From: Acinetobacter sp. ANC 7912
GTDB lineage: Bacteria; Pseudomonadota; Gammaproteobacteria; Pseudomonadales; Moraxellaceae
Assembly: GCF_039862785.1 (NCBI RefSeq)
Contig: NZ_CP156795.1
Coordinates: 310,001 to 374,000, forward strand
DNA length: 64,000 bases
Direction of reading: 5' to 3'
The position numbers were made by a program, and so were the translations under genes. The notes beneath the pieces are model-generated. The model was not told the origin of the DNA and did no database searches. It saw only the letters and a program-made list of their open reading frames with translations. Within the stretch, counting starts at the first letter, position 1. Each line of letters begins with the position of its first letter. Shown here piece by piece: positions 8,973 to 18,341 of this stretch.

Positions 8973-10783
8973 TATGGTCCTCCTTGTGGTTTCAGCTGGT
9001 TATCGCTTGGTGCACGTTGCTGTTCATGCTGTTGTTCCTGAATCTGGCGTTGCTTAAACTCAGAAATATTCTTACCTTCCAGTGTCGCCGGCGAAATTAT
9101 ATAAGGAATCAGATGTGCATTTGCATCTTGGACTTCACCACCATATTTGGTTTCCGGCACATATTCTGGATTAAATGGCTGTACGCTAATCACATTGCCT
9201 TCGGCATCACGCTTCAGCAAGGCAGCTTCATAAATGGCATGGTCTTTTATCTGCACGGCTGTGCTATGAGCATAATTATAGATCGGTGAAGCAAATACCA
9301 CATAGGCCATCAGTCCAGCTAGCAACAGGTAAATCACCTTATCGTTACGAGCCGGCGCACGTTTTGGCAGAGCCTGATATTGAGCATGTGCTTCAGAATG
9401 CATGTTTTCATCCGGTTTGCTGGAACGCCAGAACAGGATAAAACCGACCCGGGTAAAAGCCAGAATACTGAGCAGGCTTACCACTAGCACGGTGATAATA
9501 ATTAGTATCTGATAAGGTGAATCGGCAGTGGCCTGCAAAATAAAAATTTTGCCGAAGAAGCCGCTAAATGGGGGCAGACCAGCCATCATCAGGGCAATCA
9601 GGAAGTAAACAATCGACACCAAGGTATTCTGCTTCATCTGCGGCGCGATCTTGAAATGATCCTTGTATTCACCGCGCTGCGAAGTAATCCAGCCACAGAG
9701 CAGATAGAAGGTCGCGCCAATCACGGTACTATGTACCATATAGTACAGACCGCCGGCCCAGGCCTGGGTAGTATTCAGGGAAATCGCAATCAGAATGGTG
9801 CCGACAGAAGACAGGATCATAAAGCCGACAAAACGGCGCAGACGATCCGTGCCGATGGCACCAAAGGCCCCATACAGTGAAGTCACCAGACCAATGAATA
9901 ACAGGATATTCATCAGAATCTGATGGCTGTACTCATCATCAAAGACCGTGCCATTGACTCTTAGAATCGCATAGATCCCGACCTTGGTCATGATGGTAAA
10001 CACAGCGGCTACTGGCGTGGTCGCTACGGCATAGGTTTTTGGTAACCAGAAACCGACCGGCAGCATTGCCGCTTTAATCCCAAACACAGCAAACAGTAGC
10101 AGGGCACCGGCAACGGCCAGCTTGTGCTGGTCTGGTTGCAGCGTTGAGATCAGGCGCGCGACATCGGCCATATTCAGGCTACCGACACTGCCGTAGATCA
10201 TTCCCAAACCAATCAGGAACATGGCAGAAGCCAGCAGGTTAATGGTCACATAGTGAATACCGAGCTGGAAACGGGCTTTGCCTTGTCCATGTAATAACAA
10301 TACATAGGAGGCCATCAGCAGGATTTCAAAGAACACAAACAGGTTAAACAAGTCGCCTGTCAGGAAAGCACCACTTAGCCCCATCAGCAGGAAATGCATC
10401 ATGGCATGGAAATAACGGCCACGAATATCCCAGTCGCGGCTGGCATACCAGATCACCGGAACCGCCAATGCATAGGTCAGCACCAGCATCAGGGCGGAGA
10501 GTTGGTCTAGCACCAGCACGATGCCGAAAGGTGCCGACCATTCACTTAAGGTATAGACCTGAATCTGTCCCTGACTGGTACTGATCAGGTAGCCAATCGA
10601 CATGATCAGACCGAGGAAGGTCGAGATATGACTAATCCCGCGACGCCAAGGCTGACGCCAGTCAGTAATCAGGGAGCCTGAACCCGGATTGCCCAGCAGC
10701 ACCAGAATAAAGGCGGTAAATGCTGGCAGGAGGATACTGAAAATCGGTGTATGTTGAACCCAGAAGTTGTAAAGATCAGTCAT
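8972..10783 (-). CDS. mrpD: Mrp-type Na+(K+)/H+ antiporter subunit D
   Basis: One of the two large NuoM/N-like proton-pathway subunits of the Mrp antiporter. The 603-residue polytopic protein has the proton_antipo_M core, including GIKAAMLPVGFWLPKTYAVATTPVAAVFTI (conserved lysine on the central helix) and FVFFEILLMASYVLLL (conserved glutamate). A polar Gln-rich C-terminal tail (QEQQHEQQRAPSDNQ) extends beyond the usual domain. It overlaps mrpC and mrpE by one base each (TAATG). Confidence 0.95.
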   Translation of the reverse strand: MTDLYNFWVQHTPIFSILLPAFTAFILVLLGNPGSGSLITDWRQPWRRGISHISTFLGLIMSIGYLISTSQGQIQVYTLSEWSAPFGIVLVLDQLSALMLVLTYALAVPVIWYASRDWDIRGRYFHAMMHFLLMGLSGAFLTGDLFNLFVFFEILLMASYVLLLHGQGKARFQLGIHYVTINLLASAMFLIGLGMIYGSVGSLNMADVARLISTLQPDQHKLAVAGALLLFAVFGIKAAMLPVGFWLPKTYAVATTPVAAVFTIMTKVGIYAILRVNGTVFDDEYSHQILMNILLFIGLVTSLYGAFGAIGTDRLRRFVGFMILSSVGTILIAISLNTTQAWAGGLYYMVHSTVIGATFYLLCGWITSQRGEYKDHFKIAPQMKQNTLVSIVYFLIALMMAGLPPFSGFFGKIFILQATADSPYQILIIITVLVVSLLSILAFTRVGFILFWRSSKPDENMHSEAHAQYQALPKRAPARNDKVIYLLLAGLMAYVVFASPIYNYAHSTAVQIKDHAIYEAALLKRDAEGNVISVQPFNPEYVPETKYGGEVQDANAHLIPYIISPATLEGKNISEFKQRQIQEQQHEQQRAPSDNQLKPQGGP

Positions 10784-11148
10784 TAAGGCTCATCCTCACG
10801 CGGGTCATGTGGGGGTATGTCTTCTTTGGAATCAACGTGGTCTGTTCCTGATTCATAACGGCTGCGCAGTGCCAATTGCACAATAAAGGCGGTGGTGGCA
10901 AAGCCAATCACAATCGCCGTCAATACCAGCGCCTGTGGCAATGGATCGGTCGATTTTGTAGTTTCGGTCAGTACCGCTGGCGCATTGAGCTGAATACGCC
11001 CCATGGCAAATAAAAATAAATTCACAGCATAGCCGATCATGGCCAGACCAAGAACCACCGGGAATGTACGTGCACGCAAAATCAGGTAAATACCGGTGGC
11101 CGTCAGGAGTCCAATTGCAGAGACCAATAAAAATTCGAGACTGATCAT
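10783..11148 (-). CDS. mrpC: Mrp-type Na+(K+)/H+ antiporter subunit C
   Basis: A NuoK-like subunit of 121 residues with three membrane segments (about 5-23, 28-50, 73-95) and the family sequence ALVLTAIVIGFATTAF. The hydrophilic tail is acidic and includes HDPREDE. The ATG lies 4 bases after the mrpA stop and the stop overlaps the mrpD start by one base, so it is tightly packed in the operon. Confidence 0.94.
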   Translation of the reverse strand: MISLEFLLVSAIGLLTATGIYLILRARTFPVVLGLAMIGYAVNLFLFAMGRIQLNAPAVLTETTKSTDPLPQALVLTAIVIGFATTAFIVQLALRSRYESGTDHVDSKEDIPPHDPREDEP

Positions 11149-11152
11149 TGCA

Positions 11153-13990
11153 TTATCCTCTTGGTACTGGGCCAGTCATGCTGGTGTGACGTGAGTCTCC
11201 CAGCACGGAAATCATCAGCATGGTCGCACCGAGTACGGTGACATAAACGCCGACATCAAATAAGGCTGCTGAAGCTAGATGCATGTCTCCGAGCAGTGGC
11301 GGATGGACATGCACATGCGCGCTGGTCAGGAATGGGCGTGACCAGAACCATGCGGCGATTCCGGTCAGGCCTGCGATACTTAAGCCTGCCCCGATCCAGA
11401 TTTCATATAGACGTCCAGACTTAGCCCCAAGTAACTGTTCTGCCTGATCCTGACCAAGCGCGATATACTGGATCACTAGTGCCAATGAGGTAATTAGGCC
11501 AGCAATAAAGCCACCGCCCGGCATGTTATGACCGCGCATAAAGATATACAAACTTACCACCAGAGCGACGGGTAACACCCAGGATGCAGTAACCCGAAGC
11601 ATCAGTGGGGAAGGGTTAAAGCGGTAAGTCAAACCCTGAGTGATGGTGGCGCCGTGGGCACGCATACCATCCATTAAGCTCAAAACCCCAATCGCGGCAA
11701 TACCGAGCACGGTGATCTCGCCGAAGGTATCGAAACCACGGAAATCTACCAGAATCACGTTCACCACGTTAGCACCGCCACCCAAAGGCAGAGACTGCTG
11801 CATAAAGAACCAGGAAATCGAATTATGGTCCCGGGTCAGAATTAGCCAGCTGATCCAAGCAATGCCAAGACCACCGGCAACCGCAATAATGGCATCACGC
11901 CAGCGACGGGTCGAACTGGATTCATAAGGGGTCAGCTGCGGCAGCAGGGACAGGCTCATCAGCAGCAAGACTGTCGTCACAACATCGACGGTAATCTGGG
12001 TTAACGCCAGATCGGGCGCCGAGAAACAAATAAAGATCAGGGTCACTACCAGACCAACCGCACCACTAATTAACACAGCTTTAATCCGTTCATGATGGAA
12101 CCACAGCATCATCCAGCAGGCCGAGAACAGTAGCAACCAGAGGACAATAGCCATTATCGGCGCATGAGTGAGCTCACGTGTCCCAGTACTCAAATTGTTG
12201 CCGAGTAGTGGAACCGCGACCAGCCCAACCGTAAAGATCACGATCCAGAGCAGATAGCTTTGCAGCTTGCCATTTTCAGTGGCGCGGCGGAACGTACGGG
12301 CATTCAGTAATAGGGATTTTAGGAACAGGTCAAACAGGATCCGGCCTTGTAATTTTCCTAGCATGGGATCCAGATCAATTTCACGAATGGTGCCTTTTTT
12401 AGCCAGTGCAAAATAGAATAGTACCCCACCGACCAGTGCGATCACACTCATCAATAACGGCGCGTTAAAACCATGCCAGATCGCCAGATGCACACCTTCA
12501 AAGGAAGAATTTTGTGTCACCGCATGGGTGATGCTATTGACGATATCTTCGACCAGTAGGGCAGGGAGCAGACCCACTAAAATACATAGTATGGCCAGAA
12601 AAGTTGCTGGTGCACGCATGCCAAAAGCCGGTTCATGGGCATTTTTATTCGGGACATAGGGGCCAACCGGGCCATCGAAGAATACGCCATGAATTAAACG
12701 GACTGAGTAAGCCACGGCGAAGATCCCGGCCAGTGTCGCAACAATCGCTGAAACAATCAGGACCGGGCCGTTTAAATTGGCCAGCAATTCGGTAAAGAAC
12801 ATTTCCTTGGACAAGAAGCCATTGGTCAGCGGAACACCTGCCATTGAAGCCGCAGTAACCATGGTCAGCGTTGCGGTATAAGGCAGTAATTGCCACAGGC
12901 CGGACAGCTTGCGCAGGTCCCGGGTACCAGATTCATGGTCAATGATTCCGGCAATCATAAACAGTGCTGCCTTGAAGGTAGCATGGTTGATGATATGGAA
13001 AATTGCAGCGGCCACTGCCAATGGTGTGCCAATGCCGAGCAGACACATGATCAGGCCCAGATGGCTGATGGTGGAGTATGCCAACAGGCCTTTCAGGTCT
13101 TCCTTAAAAATGGCAAAGAAGGCGGCGATACACAGGGTAAACAGGCCGATAAAGGTGACAATATTATGGAACAGCGCAGCACCAGCAAAAATCGGCAACA
13201 GGCGTGCCACCAGAAACAGGCCGGCTTTTACCATGGTGGCCGAGTGCAGATAGGCAGACACAGGAGTGGGGGCAGCCATGGCATTCGGTAACCAAAAATG
13301 GAACGGAAACTGTGCACTTTTGGTAAATGCGCCGAGCAGGATCAGCAATAATGTAGGGATAAATAGCTGATGCGACTGGATCAGTTCGGTCATGGTCAGG
13401 ATGGTATTAATCTGATAGGTTCCAGTGATCTGACCGAGCAGAATAAAACCACCGAGCATCGCCAGACCACCCATCCCGGTAATGGTCAGTGCCATCCGTG
13501 CACCGCGCTGGGCCGCATCATAATTGCTCCAGTAACCCACTAGCAGGAATGAAGAAATACTGGTGAGTTCCCAAAACACCAGCAGAATCATCAAGTTGTT
13601 CGACAATGAAATCCCGAGCATGGCAGCCATAAACAGCATCAGCAGCAGATAAAGCTTGCTCAGCGAATTCTTGGGACTCAGGTAATAATAGGCATAGATA
13701 TAAATCAGAGTACCGATACCACTAATGAGCAGGCCAAACAACAAGCCAAGAGAATCCAGACGAAAGCTAAAATCAATACCTAGCTGAGGTAGCCAGGACC
13801 AGCTTTCAGTAATGACTGCACCGCCGAATACGGCAGGGGCCTGGCTCAGGAGTAAGGCAAAGCTGCTAAGACTGATGGCAATTGCGCCTAAGGCGGTTAC
13901 CTCGCGCGAAAATCGTTTCAGCCACGAGACAAGGGTTGTGCCTAATACTAAGGGTAACAATATAATAATCGGCAGCACACTCGTATCCAT
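11153..13990 (-). CDS. mrpA: Mrp-type Na+(K+)/H+ antiporter, fused subunits A and B
   Basis: The largest subunit of the antiporter, 945 residues. The N-terminal part is NuoL-like, with FTKSAQFPFHFWLPNAMAAPTPVSAYLHSATMVKAG carrying the conserved lysine. The C-terminal third continues into an MrpB-like region (WVLPVALVVSLYIFMRGHNMPGGGFIAGLI). Such A-B fusion is the mark of group 2 Mrp operons (as in Pseudomonas pha), in contrast to the seven-gene Bacillus type. As first gene it is preceded by a long region without genes. No convincing Shine-Dalgarno is seen before the ATG, so the exact start is less certain than the identity. Confidence 0.93.
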   Translation of the reverse strand: MDTSVLPIIILLPLVLGTTLVSWLKRFSREVTALGAIAISLSSFALLLSQAPAVFGGAVITESWSWLPQLGIDFSFRLDSLGLLFGLLISGIGTLIYIYAYYYLSPKNSLSKLYLLLMLFMAAMLGISLSNNLMILLVFWELTSISSFLLVGYWSNYDAAQRGARMALTITGMGGLAMLGGFILLGQITGTYQINTILTMTELIQSHQLFIPTLLLILLGAFTKSAQFPFHFWLPNAMAAPTPVSAYLHSATMVKAGLFLVARLLPIFAGAALFHNIVTFIGLFTLCIAAFFAIFKEDLKGLLAYSTISHLGLIMCLLGIGTPLAVAAAIFHIINHATFKAALFMIAGIIDHESGTRDLRKLSGLWQLLPYTATLTMVTAASMAGVPLTNGFLSKEMFFTELLANLNGPVLIVSAIVATLAGIFAVAYSVRLIHGVFFDGPVGPYVPNKNAHEPAFGMRAPATFLAILCILVGLLPALLVEDIVNSITHAVTQNSSFEGVHLAIWHGFNAPLLMSVIALVGGVLFYFALAKKGTIREIDLDPMLGKLQGRILFDLFLKSLLLNARTFRRATENGKLQSYLLWIVIFTVGLVAVPLLGNNLSTGTRELTHAPIMAIVLWLLLFSACWMMLWFHHERIKAVLISGAVGLVVTLIFICFSAPDLALTQITVDVVTTVLLLMSLSLLPQLTPYESSSTRRWRDAIIAVAGGLGIAWISWLILTRDHNSISWFFMQQSLPLGGGANVVNVILVDFRGFDTFGEITVLGIAAIGVLSLMDGMRAHGATITQGLTYRFNPSPLMLRVTASWVLPVALVVSLYIFMRGHNMPGGGFIAGLITSLALVIQYIALGQDQAEQLLGAKSGRLYEIWIGAGLSIAGLTGIAAWFWSRPFLTSAHVHVHPPLLGDMHLASAALFDVGVYVTVLGATMLMISVLGDSRHTSMTGPVPRG

Positions 13991-14357
13991 TGTCGTGAGT
14001 TAGGTCATAAACCTAGGGTGAATCATTATCTTTCAAGGATTACAGGACGGCAAAGAGCAGTCCAAATGTCTCAATCTTGAAAACCAAAAACGTATTCAAA
14101 AGAATTAAAGCAGTTGTATTGCGCAACTCGTAAACGATAGCAAATTCCGATTTTACAATGAAAAATGCAAGTAATTCCGATCATATTACAGGACAACAAC
14201 AACATCAATCATTTTGTGCACGCCTTGACCATTATACGAATTAGATGAGGATTGATGGGGTGCCCGCTTAAACAAACGGCTCAGATAAGAGCGAAAATAA
14301 AGATCAAACTTCACGATTCTATTGAGAAAATTGGCTGAGCTTGTTTACTTACAAAAT
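13991..14357. other. Intergenic region upstream of the Mrp operon
   Basis: About 370 bases with no convincing ORF. It must hold the promoter of the minus-strand Mrp operon. On the minus strand there is a TAATAT (around 14180) that could be a -10 box, but the -35 spacing is poor, so I do not assign a promoter. Confidence 0.4.
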
Positions 14358-14388
14358 AAAAAGCCCATCGCAAGAGAGATGGGCTTTT
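14358..14388 (-). terminator. Rho-independent terminator after the ATPase gene
   Basis: The stem AAAAAGCCCATC / GATGGGCTTTT has an 8-base loop and lies 15 bases downstream of the minus-strand ATPase stop. A and T runs on both flanks make it potentially bidirectional. It probably ends the hisIE-helicase-ATPase transcript. Confidence 0.88.
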
Positions 14389-14402
14389 ATTCATTTTGAA
14401 TT

Positions 14403-15791
14403 TTAAAAGGGTGGCTGAGAAATCTGACTATCTTTCTGGCTGAGTAAGCGGAGCAGTTCCTGCTGCTGGTTTTCATCCAGTTGTTGCTGGATCAATTGCA
14501 ACATTGATTCAGGCGTGACCTGTTCGATTTCCGGTTCTGTCAGGCTGTGTTCCTCTGCCTCCAACTCTTCTTCCGTTGCATCGAGTCCCAATTCTGCATA
14601 GAGTTGTTCAAACTGGTGCTGAATATTGTCAGGTTGAATGGCATACAGTTGCTGGTCTTCCAGTTGCAGGCACTGAAATTCAGCAGCCTGTTCCAGCAGT
14701 TCTGGACGATTACCGGTTGCCACAATCTGCAGCCCAGGAAAAGCCTGATTCAAACGCGAGAGAATCACCGCACTCATGTCCTGATCCAGCTGATGGTCAA
14801 TACCATCAATCATCAAAATGCCGTTACCTTCCTTGCAAGGGAACAGGCTTTTCGGATTGAGCAGACATAACCGGCGCACGATATCCCCGATCAAGGCAAT
14901 CCAGTTGCGGATGCTGTTCGGTAACTGTTGCAAGGTTTGGGTACGGCCCTGATAGGTGACCATCAGCTGTATTTTCGGCTGGTATTGCAGATACAGATTG
15001 GTCACTTCCGGCAGCACAATGGCTAAGGCTTCACGCAAGCTGTTGAGGCTCGGGGTATTTACCTGAATCTGCGCGTGTTCAATATGTTTGGCCAGTTCAT
15101 CCAGATTGTGTTTTTTTTCCTGCTGTGATGCATGGTTTAGGATTTGTTCCAGAATCTGTGCGCTCTGGGCATTTTCAATATCACTGATTTCCCGGAACCA
15201 TTCAAAAAAGCGGGTAAAAGTTGTAAAGGGAATGGCCGCGACTTCATAGGCATGTGAAGCCTGGAAAATCGCGGGATTATTTTTGCTGAGCAGATTGATT
15301 TCATTGACGAAACGCTCTGCCGGGTAATAGGCGATCAGCGGCAGACCGAGTATTGGGTCTTTGGCCAAAGCTTTTTGATACAAGCTGATCATAGCTTCGA
15401 GCTGCGTGGTTTCAGCTTTACTTAGTCCTACACCCTGGCTGTTCAGGGTTTTATACAGTTGCCAGCTGCATTCCTGGGTGGAAACCGTTTGCTGGTCGCT
15501 ACTTTCAGGAAAGCTGCCAATTTCTTCGGGGAAACGAACTTTGATGTCAATTTTGGATTGCAGCCGGTGCTGCATGATGTCCTGATCCAGCATCACCACA
15601 CCGGCGGTACGCAGGTCACGGTAACGTGCCGCAAACCAGGTCAGTGCCTGATATAGATGACGCAGCAGGGCGGTTTTGCCGCTACCCTGATCACCCAGAA
15701 TTAGCGTGACTGGCAGCTTGTGATAATGAAATTCGAGTTTAATATCAGAAAAGTGCAGGGAGTGTTTCAGTTGTATGGATTCGACTTGCAT
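14403..15791 (-). CDS. P-loop ATPase of the AAA_23/COG3950-like type, degenerate Walker B
   Basis: A 462-residue protein of unassigned function. The Walker A motif GDQGSGKT is at 33-40. LPLIAYYPAERF (150-161) corresponds to the 'YYG..R' strand of COG3950/RecF-like ATPases. QQLPNSIRNWIALIGDIVRRLCLLNP (288-313) aligns by eye with the family signature LSDGERN..A.VGD.ARRL..LNP, but the LSDG part is replaced by LPNS. Walker B reads GILMIDGIDHQL (324-335), with glycine (G330) where the catalytic glutamate normally follows the aspartate. Thus ATP binding looks intact while hydrolysis is doubtful. A long Glu/Gln-rich C-terminal tail follows, and no TOPRIM or nuclease domain is visible. It starts 31 bases after the helicase stop and is probably cotranscribed with it. 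Confidence 0.75.
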   Translation of the reverse strand: MQVESIQLKHSLHFSDIKLEFHYHKLPVTLILGDQGSGKTALLRHLYQALTWFAARYRDLRTAGVVMLDQDIMQHRLQSKIDIKVRFPEEIGSFPESSDQQTVSTQECSWQLYKTLNSQGVGLSKAETTQLEAMISLYQKALAKDPILGLPLIAYYPAERFVNEINLLSKNNPAIFQASHAYEVAAIPFTTFTRFFEWFREISDIENAQSAQILEQILNHASQQEKKHNLDELAKHIEHAQIQVNTPSLNSLREALAIVLPEVTNLYLQYQPKIQLMVTYQGRTQTLQQLPNSIRNWIALIGDIVRRLCLLNPKSLFPCKEGNGILMIDGIDHQLDQDMSAVILSRLNQAFPGLQIVATGNRPELLEQAAEFQCLQLEDQQLYAIQPDNIQHQFEQLYAELGLDATEEELEAEEHSLTEPEIEQVTPESMLQLIQQQLDENQQQELLRLLSQKDSQISQPPF

Positions 15792-15822
15792 AGACCACCT
15801 ATCGTGATGCCTACATCCATGC

Positions 15823-17337
15823 CTAGCCGGCTGCTTGTCTCAAAGATTGAGGCATTGTGATTTTCAGCTGTTGAATCAGGTCATAAATGTGGTGAATATT
15901 TAAGCTTACTTTAGCACGTGTACAGGCCACGTAAAGCAGCCTTAACTCTTCATCACTGATCTTGTGATCCTTTTCATTCAGTTTGAACTGGTAATCATCT
16001 TCGATATGCACGCGATTCCATTCCAGGCCTTTGGCCTTGTGTGCTGTGGAGATGATGTATTCAGCCTGACCAATCGGAGTGATTTTGGCCAAGGCACTTT
16101 TCAGCGGATCGGTGCCATGTTCATCCACCAGTTTGACCAGTGGCTTGATGTCACTGCCCTCATTGGTTTCGCAGTATTCATGTACATCATGCCAGGAATT
16201 AAACCAAGCCAGTTCCGGTACATCGACTACGCGTTTGCCCTGTTTTAGCATCGCCGCGGCATCGACAAAACGATTCAGCTTGGCATGATCGGCCTGCAGA
16301 CTGACTTTTTCACCACGCACCAGACCCGCGAGCAGCAGCTCCATCGCCCGGGCATTGGTCCGGCATAAAATCGCATCGCGCATTTTGGTATGCGGTTTAT
16401 TGACCACTTTAGAATTTAAATGCGGGTTGCCGAGCAAGGGCACAGTTTCATTCAGTGCACCCAAAATGGCATTGGCATTCAGGGCAATCTCAGGACCAAA
16501 ACGGAAGGAAGTGGTCAGACGTGATTCCGGGAGTGGCAATTGCTGCATGGCATTGACCGCACCACGCCAGGCATAAATCTGCTGATGTGCATCACCGACA
16601 TAAATCACTTGAGTGCTGCGCTGTTTCAGTAAAATGCCCAGCATCAGTGGATCGGCATCCTGGGCTTCATCAAACAGGACATAATCAGCTGGAATGTTCG
16701 GTTCAGACAATGCCCACAGTTTCAGGTAAATGTCATGTCCGATGCCGGCCTGATGATTCGGATCAATGGATTCCAGCCAGCGACGTTCAACAGCTGGGTA
16801 GAGCTTTTTCTGCAAGGCATCGACATCATCTGGATGCAGCCAGCTCGGCGCCTGAATATGTCGCGGGGCAGGGTACTGCGAACTGGTCGAGCAAAAATAG
16901 CTGACTGCATTGGCGACCAGACTGGCTAGGCGTGACGGCATCATCACATATTTTTCATAACGACCGCCCATCATACGGCGCAAGGTCATCGGCTCAAGGC
17001 GATATTCCTTGGCAATAAAACTTGGACTCAGACGTGGCAGGCGCAGCTTATCGGTGACTCCACGTGGAACACTGCGGAAGGCCAGCGAGTGGAACGTTCG
17101 GCAATCCACACCGCGATGGAATTTATTTTGTGCTTCAGTGGCAATCGACTTGTTAAATGCCAGATACATGCCACGCCGCTCGGGCATGGCATCACTGATC
17201 ATCTGTAAAGTCGTGGTTTTACCTGTGCCGGCATAGGCAATGACCTTAAAGGATTTGCCCAGACGTGCGTTATCAATGGCAGTGGCCTGCTCATAGGTGG
17301 CGCTCGGTTTATTAGTCGCTGACACAGGTAAATTCAA
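15823..17337 (-). CDS. UvrD/PcrA-like superfamily 1 DNA helicase
   Basis: A 504-residue SF1 helicase, shorter than UvrD or Rep (about 670-720 residues). Visible motifs: Walker A AGTGKT at 36-41, Walker B LFDEAQD ending at 227, motif III QQIYAWRGA at 252-260, motif IV TSFRFG at 276-281, motif V STAHKAKGLEW at 430-440 and motif VI LLYVACTRAK at 467-476. It therefore has a complete ATPase core and should unwind or translocate on DNA. The 1B/2B accessory domains are reduced. It starts 3 bases after the hisIE stop and is followed by a P-loop ATPase gene. A helicase/ATPase pair recalls the GajA/GajB order of Gabija defence, but the partner lacks the GajA nuclease domain. The function remains open. 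Confidence 0.85.
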   Translation of the reverse strand: MNLPVSATNKPSATYEQATAIDNARLGKSFKVIAYAGTGKTTTLQMISDAMPERRGMYLAFNKSIATEAQNKFHRGVDCRTFHSLAFRSVPRGVTDKLRLPRLSPSFIAKEYRLEPMTLRRMMGGRYEKYVMMPSRLASLVANAVSYFCSTSSQYPAPRHIQAPSWLHPDDVDALQKKLYPAVERRWLESIDPNHQAGIGHDIYLKLWALSEPNIPADYVLFDEAQDADPLMLGILLKQRSTQVIYVGDAHQQIYAWRGAVNAMQQLPLPESRLTTSFRFGPEIALNANAILGALNETVPLLGNPHLNSKVVNKPHTKMRDAILCRTNARAMELLLAGLVRGEKVSLQADHAKLNRFVDAAAMLKQGKRVVDVPELAWFNSWHDVHEYCETNEGSDIKPLVKLVDEHGTDPLKSALAKITPIGQAEYIISTAHKAKGLEWNRVHIEDDYQFKLNEKDHKISDEELRLLYVACTRAKVSLNIHHIYDLIQQLKITMPQSLRQAAG

Positions 17338-17340
17338 GAC

Positions 17341-18123
17341 TTAGTGCTGACGGTTGGCTTTTTCAACCAGACCGGACAGACCCTGACGGCGTGCCAGTTC
17401 ATTCAGTACCAGTTGTGGATCCAGGTCGAAGTAACCCAGCATTACGATGGTATGGAACCACAAGTCTGCCACTTCGTAGATCAGGTCATTTTTGTTGTCT
17501 TCATTGGCTTCAAATTTGAAATCTTTGGCAGCAATGATGGTTTCAACACTTTCTTCACCAACTTTTTCCAGAATTTTATTCAGGCCTTTGTGATACAGCT
17601 TAGCGACATAAGAAGAATCCGGATCAGCTTTTTTACGGTCTGCCATCATTTTACCCAGATAAGACAGTACTTCGACCTGTTCTGATTTGGCATTAGAAGC
17701 ATTCATGGCAAGGGTATGCGGATTTTTTGATTTTTCGCCGTAGATTGCTACTGGATCCTTGATTTGTGCATCGACAATTTCCCAGCCATTCGGTGTCAAT
17801 TTGCGGTAGAAGCAGGATTCACGACCGGTATGGCAGGCAATACCACCATGCTGTTCGATTTGTAAAATGATCACATCCGCATCACAGTCCAGACGGATTT
17901 CATGTACGGTCTGGAAATGACCAGATTCTTCGCCCTTATGCCATAACTTGTTGCGAGAACGTGAGAAATACACGGCCTGATTCTTCTCTGCAGTCAATGC
18001 CAGTGCTTCACGGTTCATCCACGCTACCATCAATACGCGACCAGTTTGATGATGCTGAGCAATGGCAGGTACCAGACCTTGTTCGTTAAATTTTACTTCA
18101 TCGAGCCATTGCAGGTTATTCAT
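17341..18123 (-). CDS. hisIE: Bifunctional phosphoribosyl-AMP cyclohydrolase/phosphoribosyl-ATP pyrophosphatase
   Basis: Carries out the second and third steps of histidine synthesis. The N-terminal HisI domain has the metal-binding DCDADV and HTGRESCF motifs. The C-terminal HisE domain (about 150-260) has [16 protein letters not shown] and YEVADLWFH, with the MazG-like E-E-E/D residues. I start at 18123 ([10 protein letters not shown], 260 residues) because GGA lies 8 bases before that ATG. An in-frame ATG four codons upstream (18135) has no ribosome binding site. It appears to head an operon with the helicase and ATPase genes. Confidence 0.95.
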   Translation of the reverse strand: MNNLQWLDEVKFNEQGLVPAIAQHHQTGRVLMVAWMNREALALTAEKNQAVYFSRSRNKLWHKGEESGHFQTVHEIRLDCDADVIILQIEQHGGIACHTGRESCFYRKLTPNGWEIVDAQIKDPVAIYGEKSKNPHTLAMNASNAKSEQVEVLSYLGKMMADRKKADPDSSYVAKLYHKGLNKILEKVGEESVETIIAAKDFKFEANEDNKNDLIYEVADLWFHTIVMLGYFDLDPQLVLNELARRQGLSGLVEKANRQH

Positions 18124-18294
18124 AAGGGTGTCCATTTGTTAAATCAGAAATTAAATGTTGCAGTTATGCGGATTAAAAATATCCGGTGAATAGTGTACGT
18201 GATCTGGGAGCGTTTGCGGCAAAAATCTGCATGTGAAATGACAGGATCTGTCGTGACTGTACGGGCTATTTCAATTGAAGCGTGATCAAAACAA

Positions 18295-18318
18295 TCAAGC
18301 CGCCTGTTGGCGGCTTGA
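18295..18318 (-). terminator. Rho-independent terminator after the SDR gene
   Basis: A perfect 10-bp stem TCAAGCCGCC / GGCGGCTTGA with the loop TGTT. On the minus strand it is followed by TTGTTTTG. It lies 24 bases beyond the SDR stop. Confidence 0.82.
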
Positions 18319-18341
18319 TGCAAATCGAGTTTGAATAAAAC

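Noticed and set aside
14403..17337. Calling the helicase/ATPase pair a Gabija defence system.
   Set aside because: No TOPRIM nuclease residues are visible in the ATPase, the gene order is reversed, and the pair is joined to hisIE. Kept as a question only.
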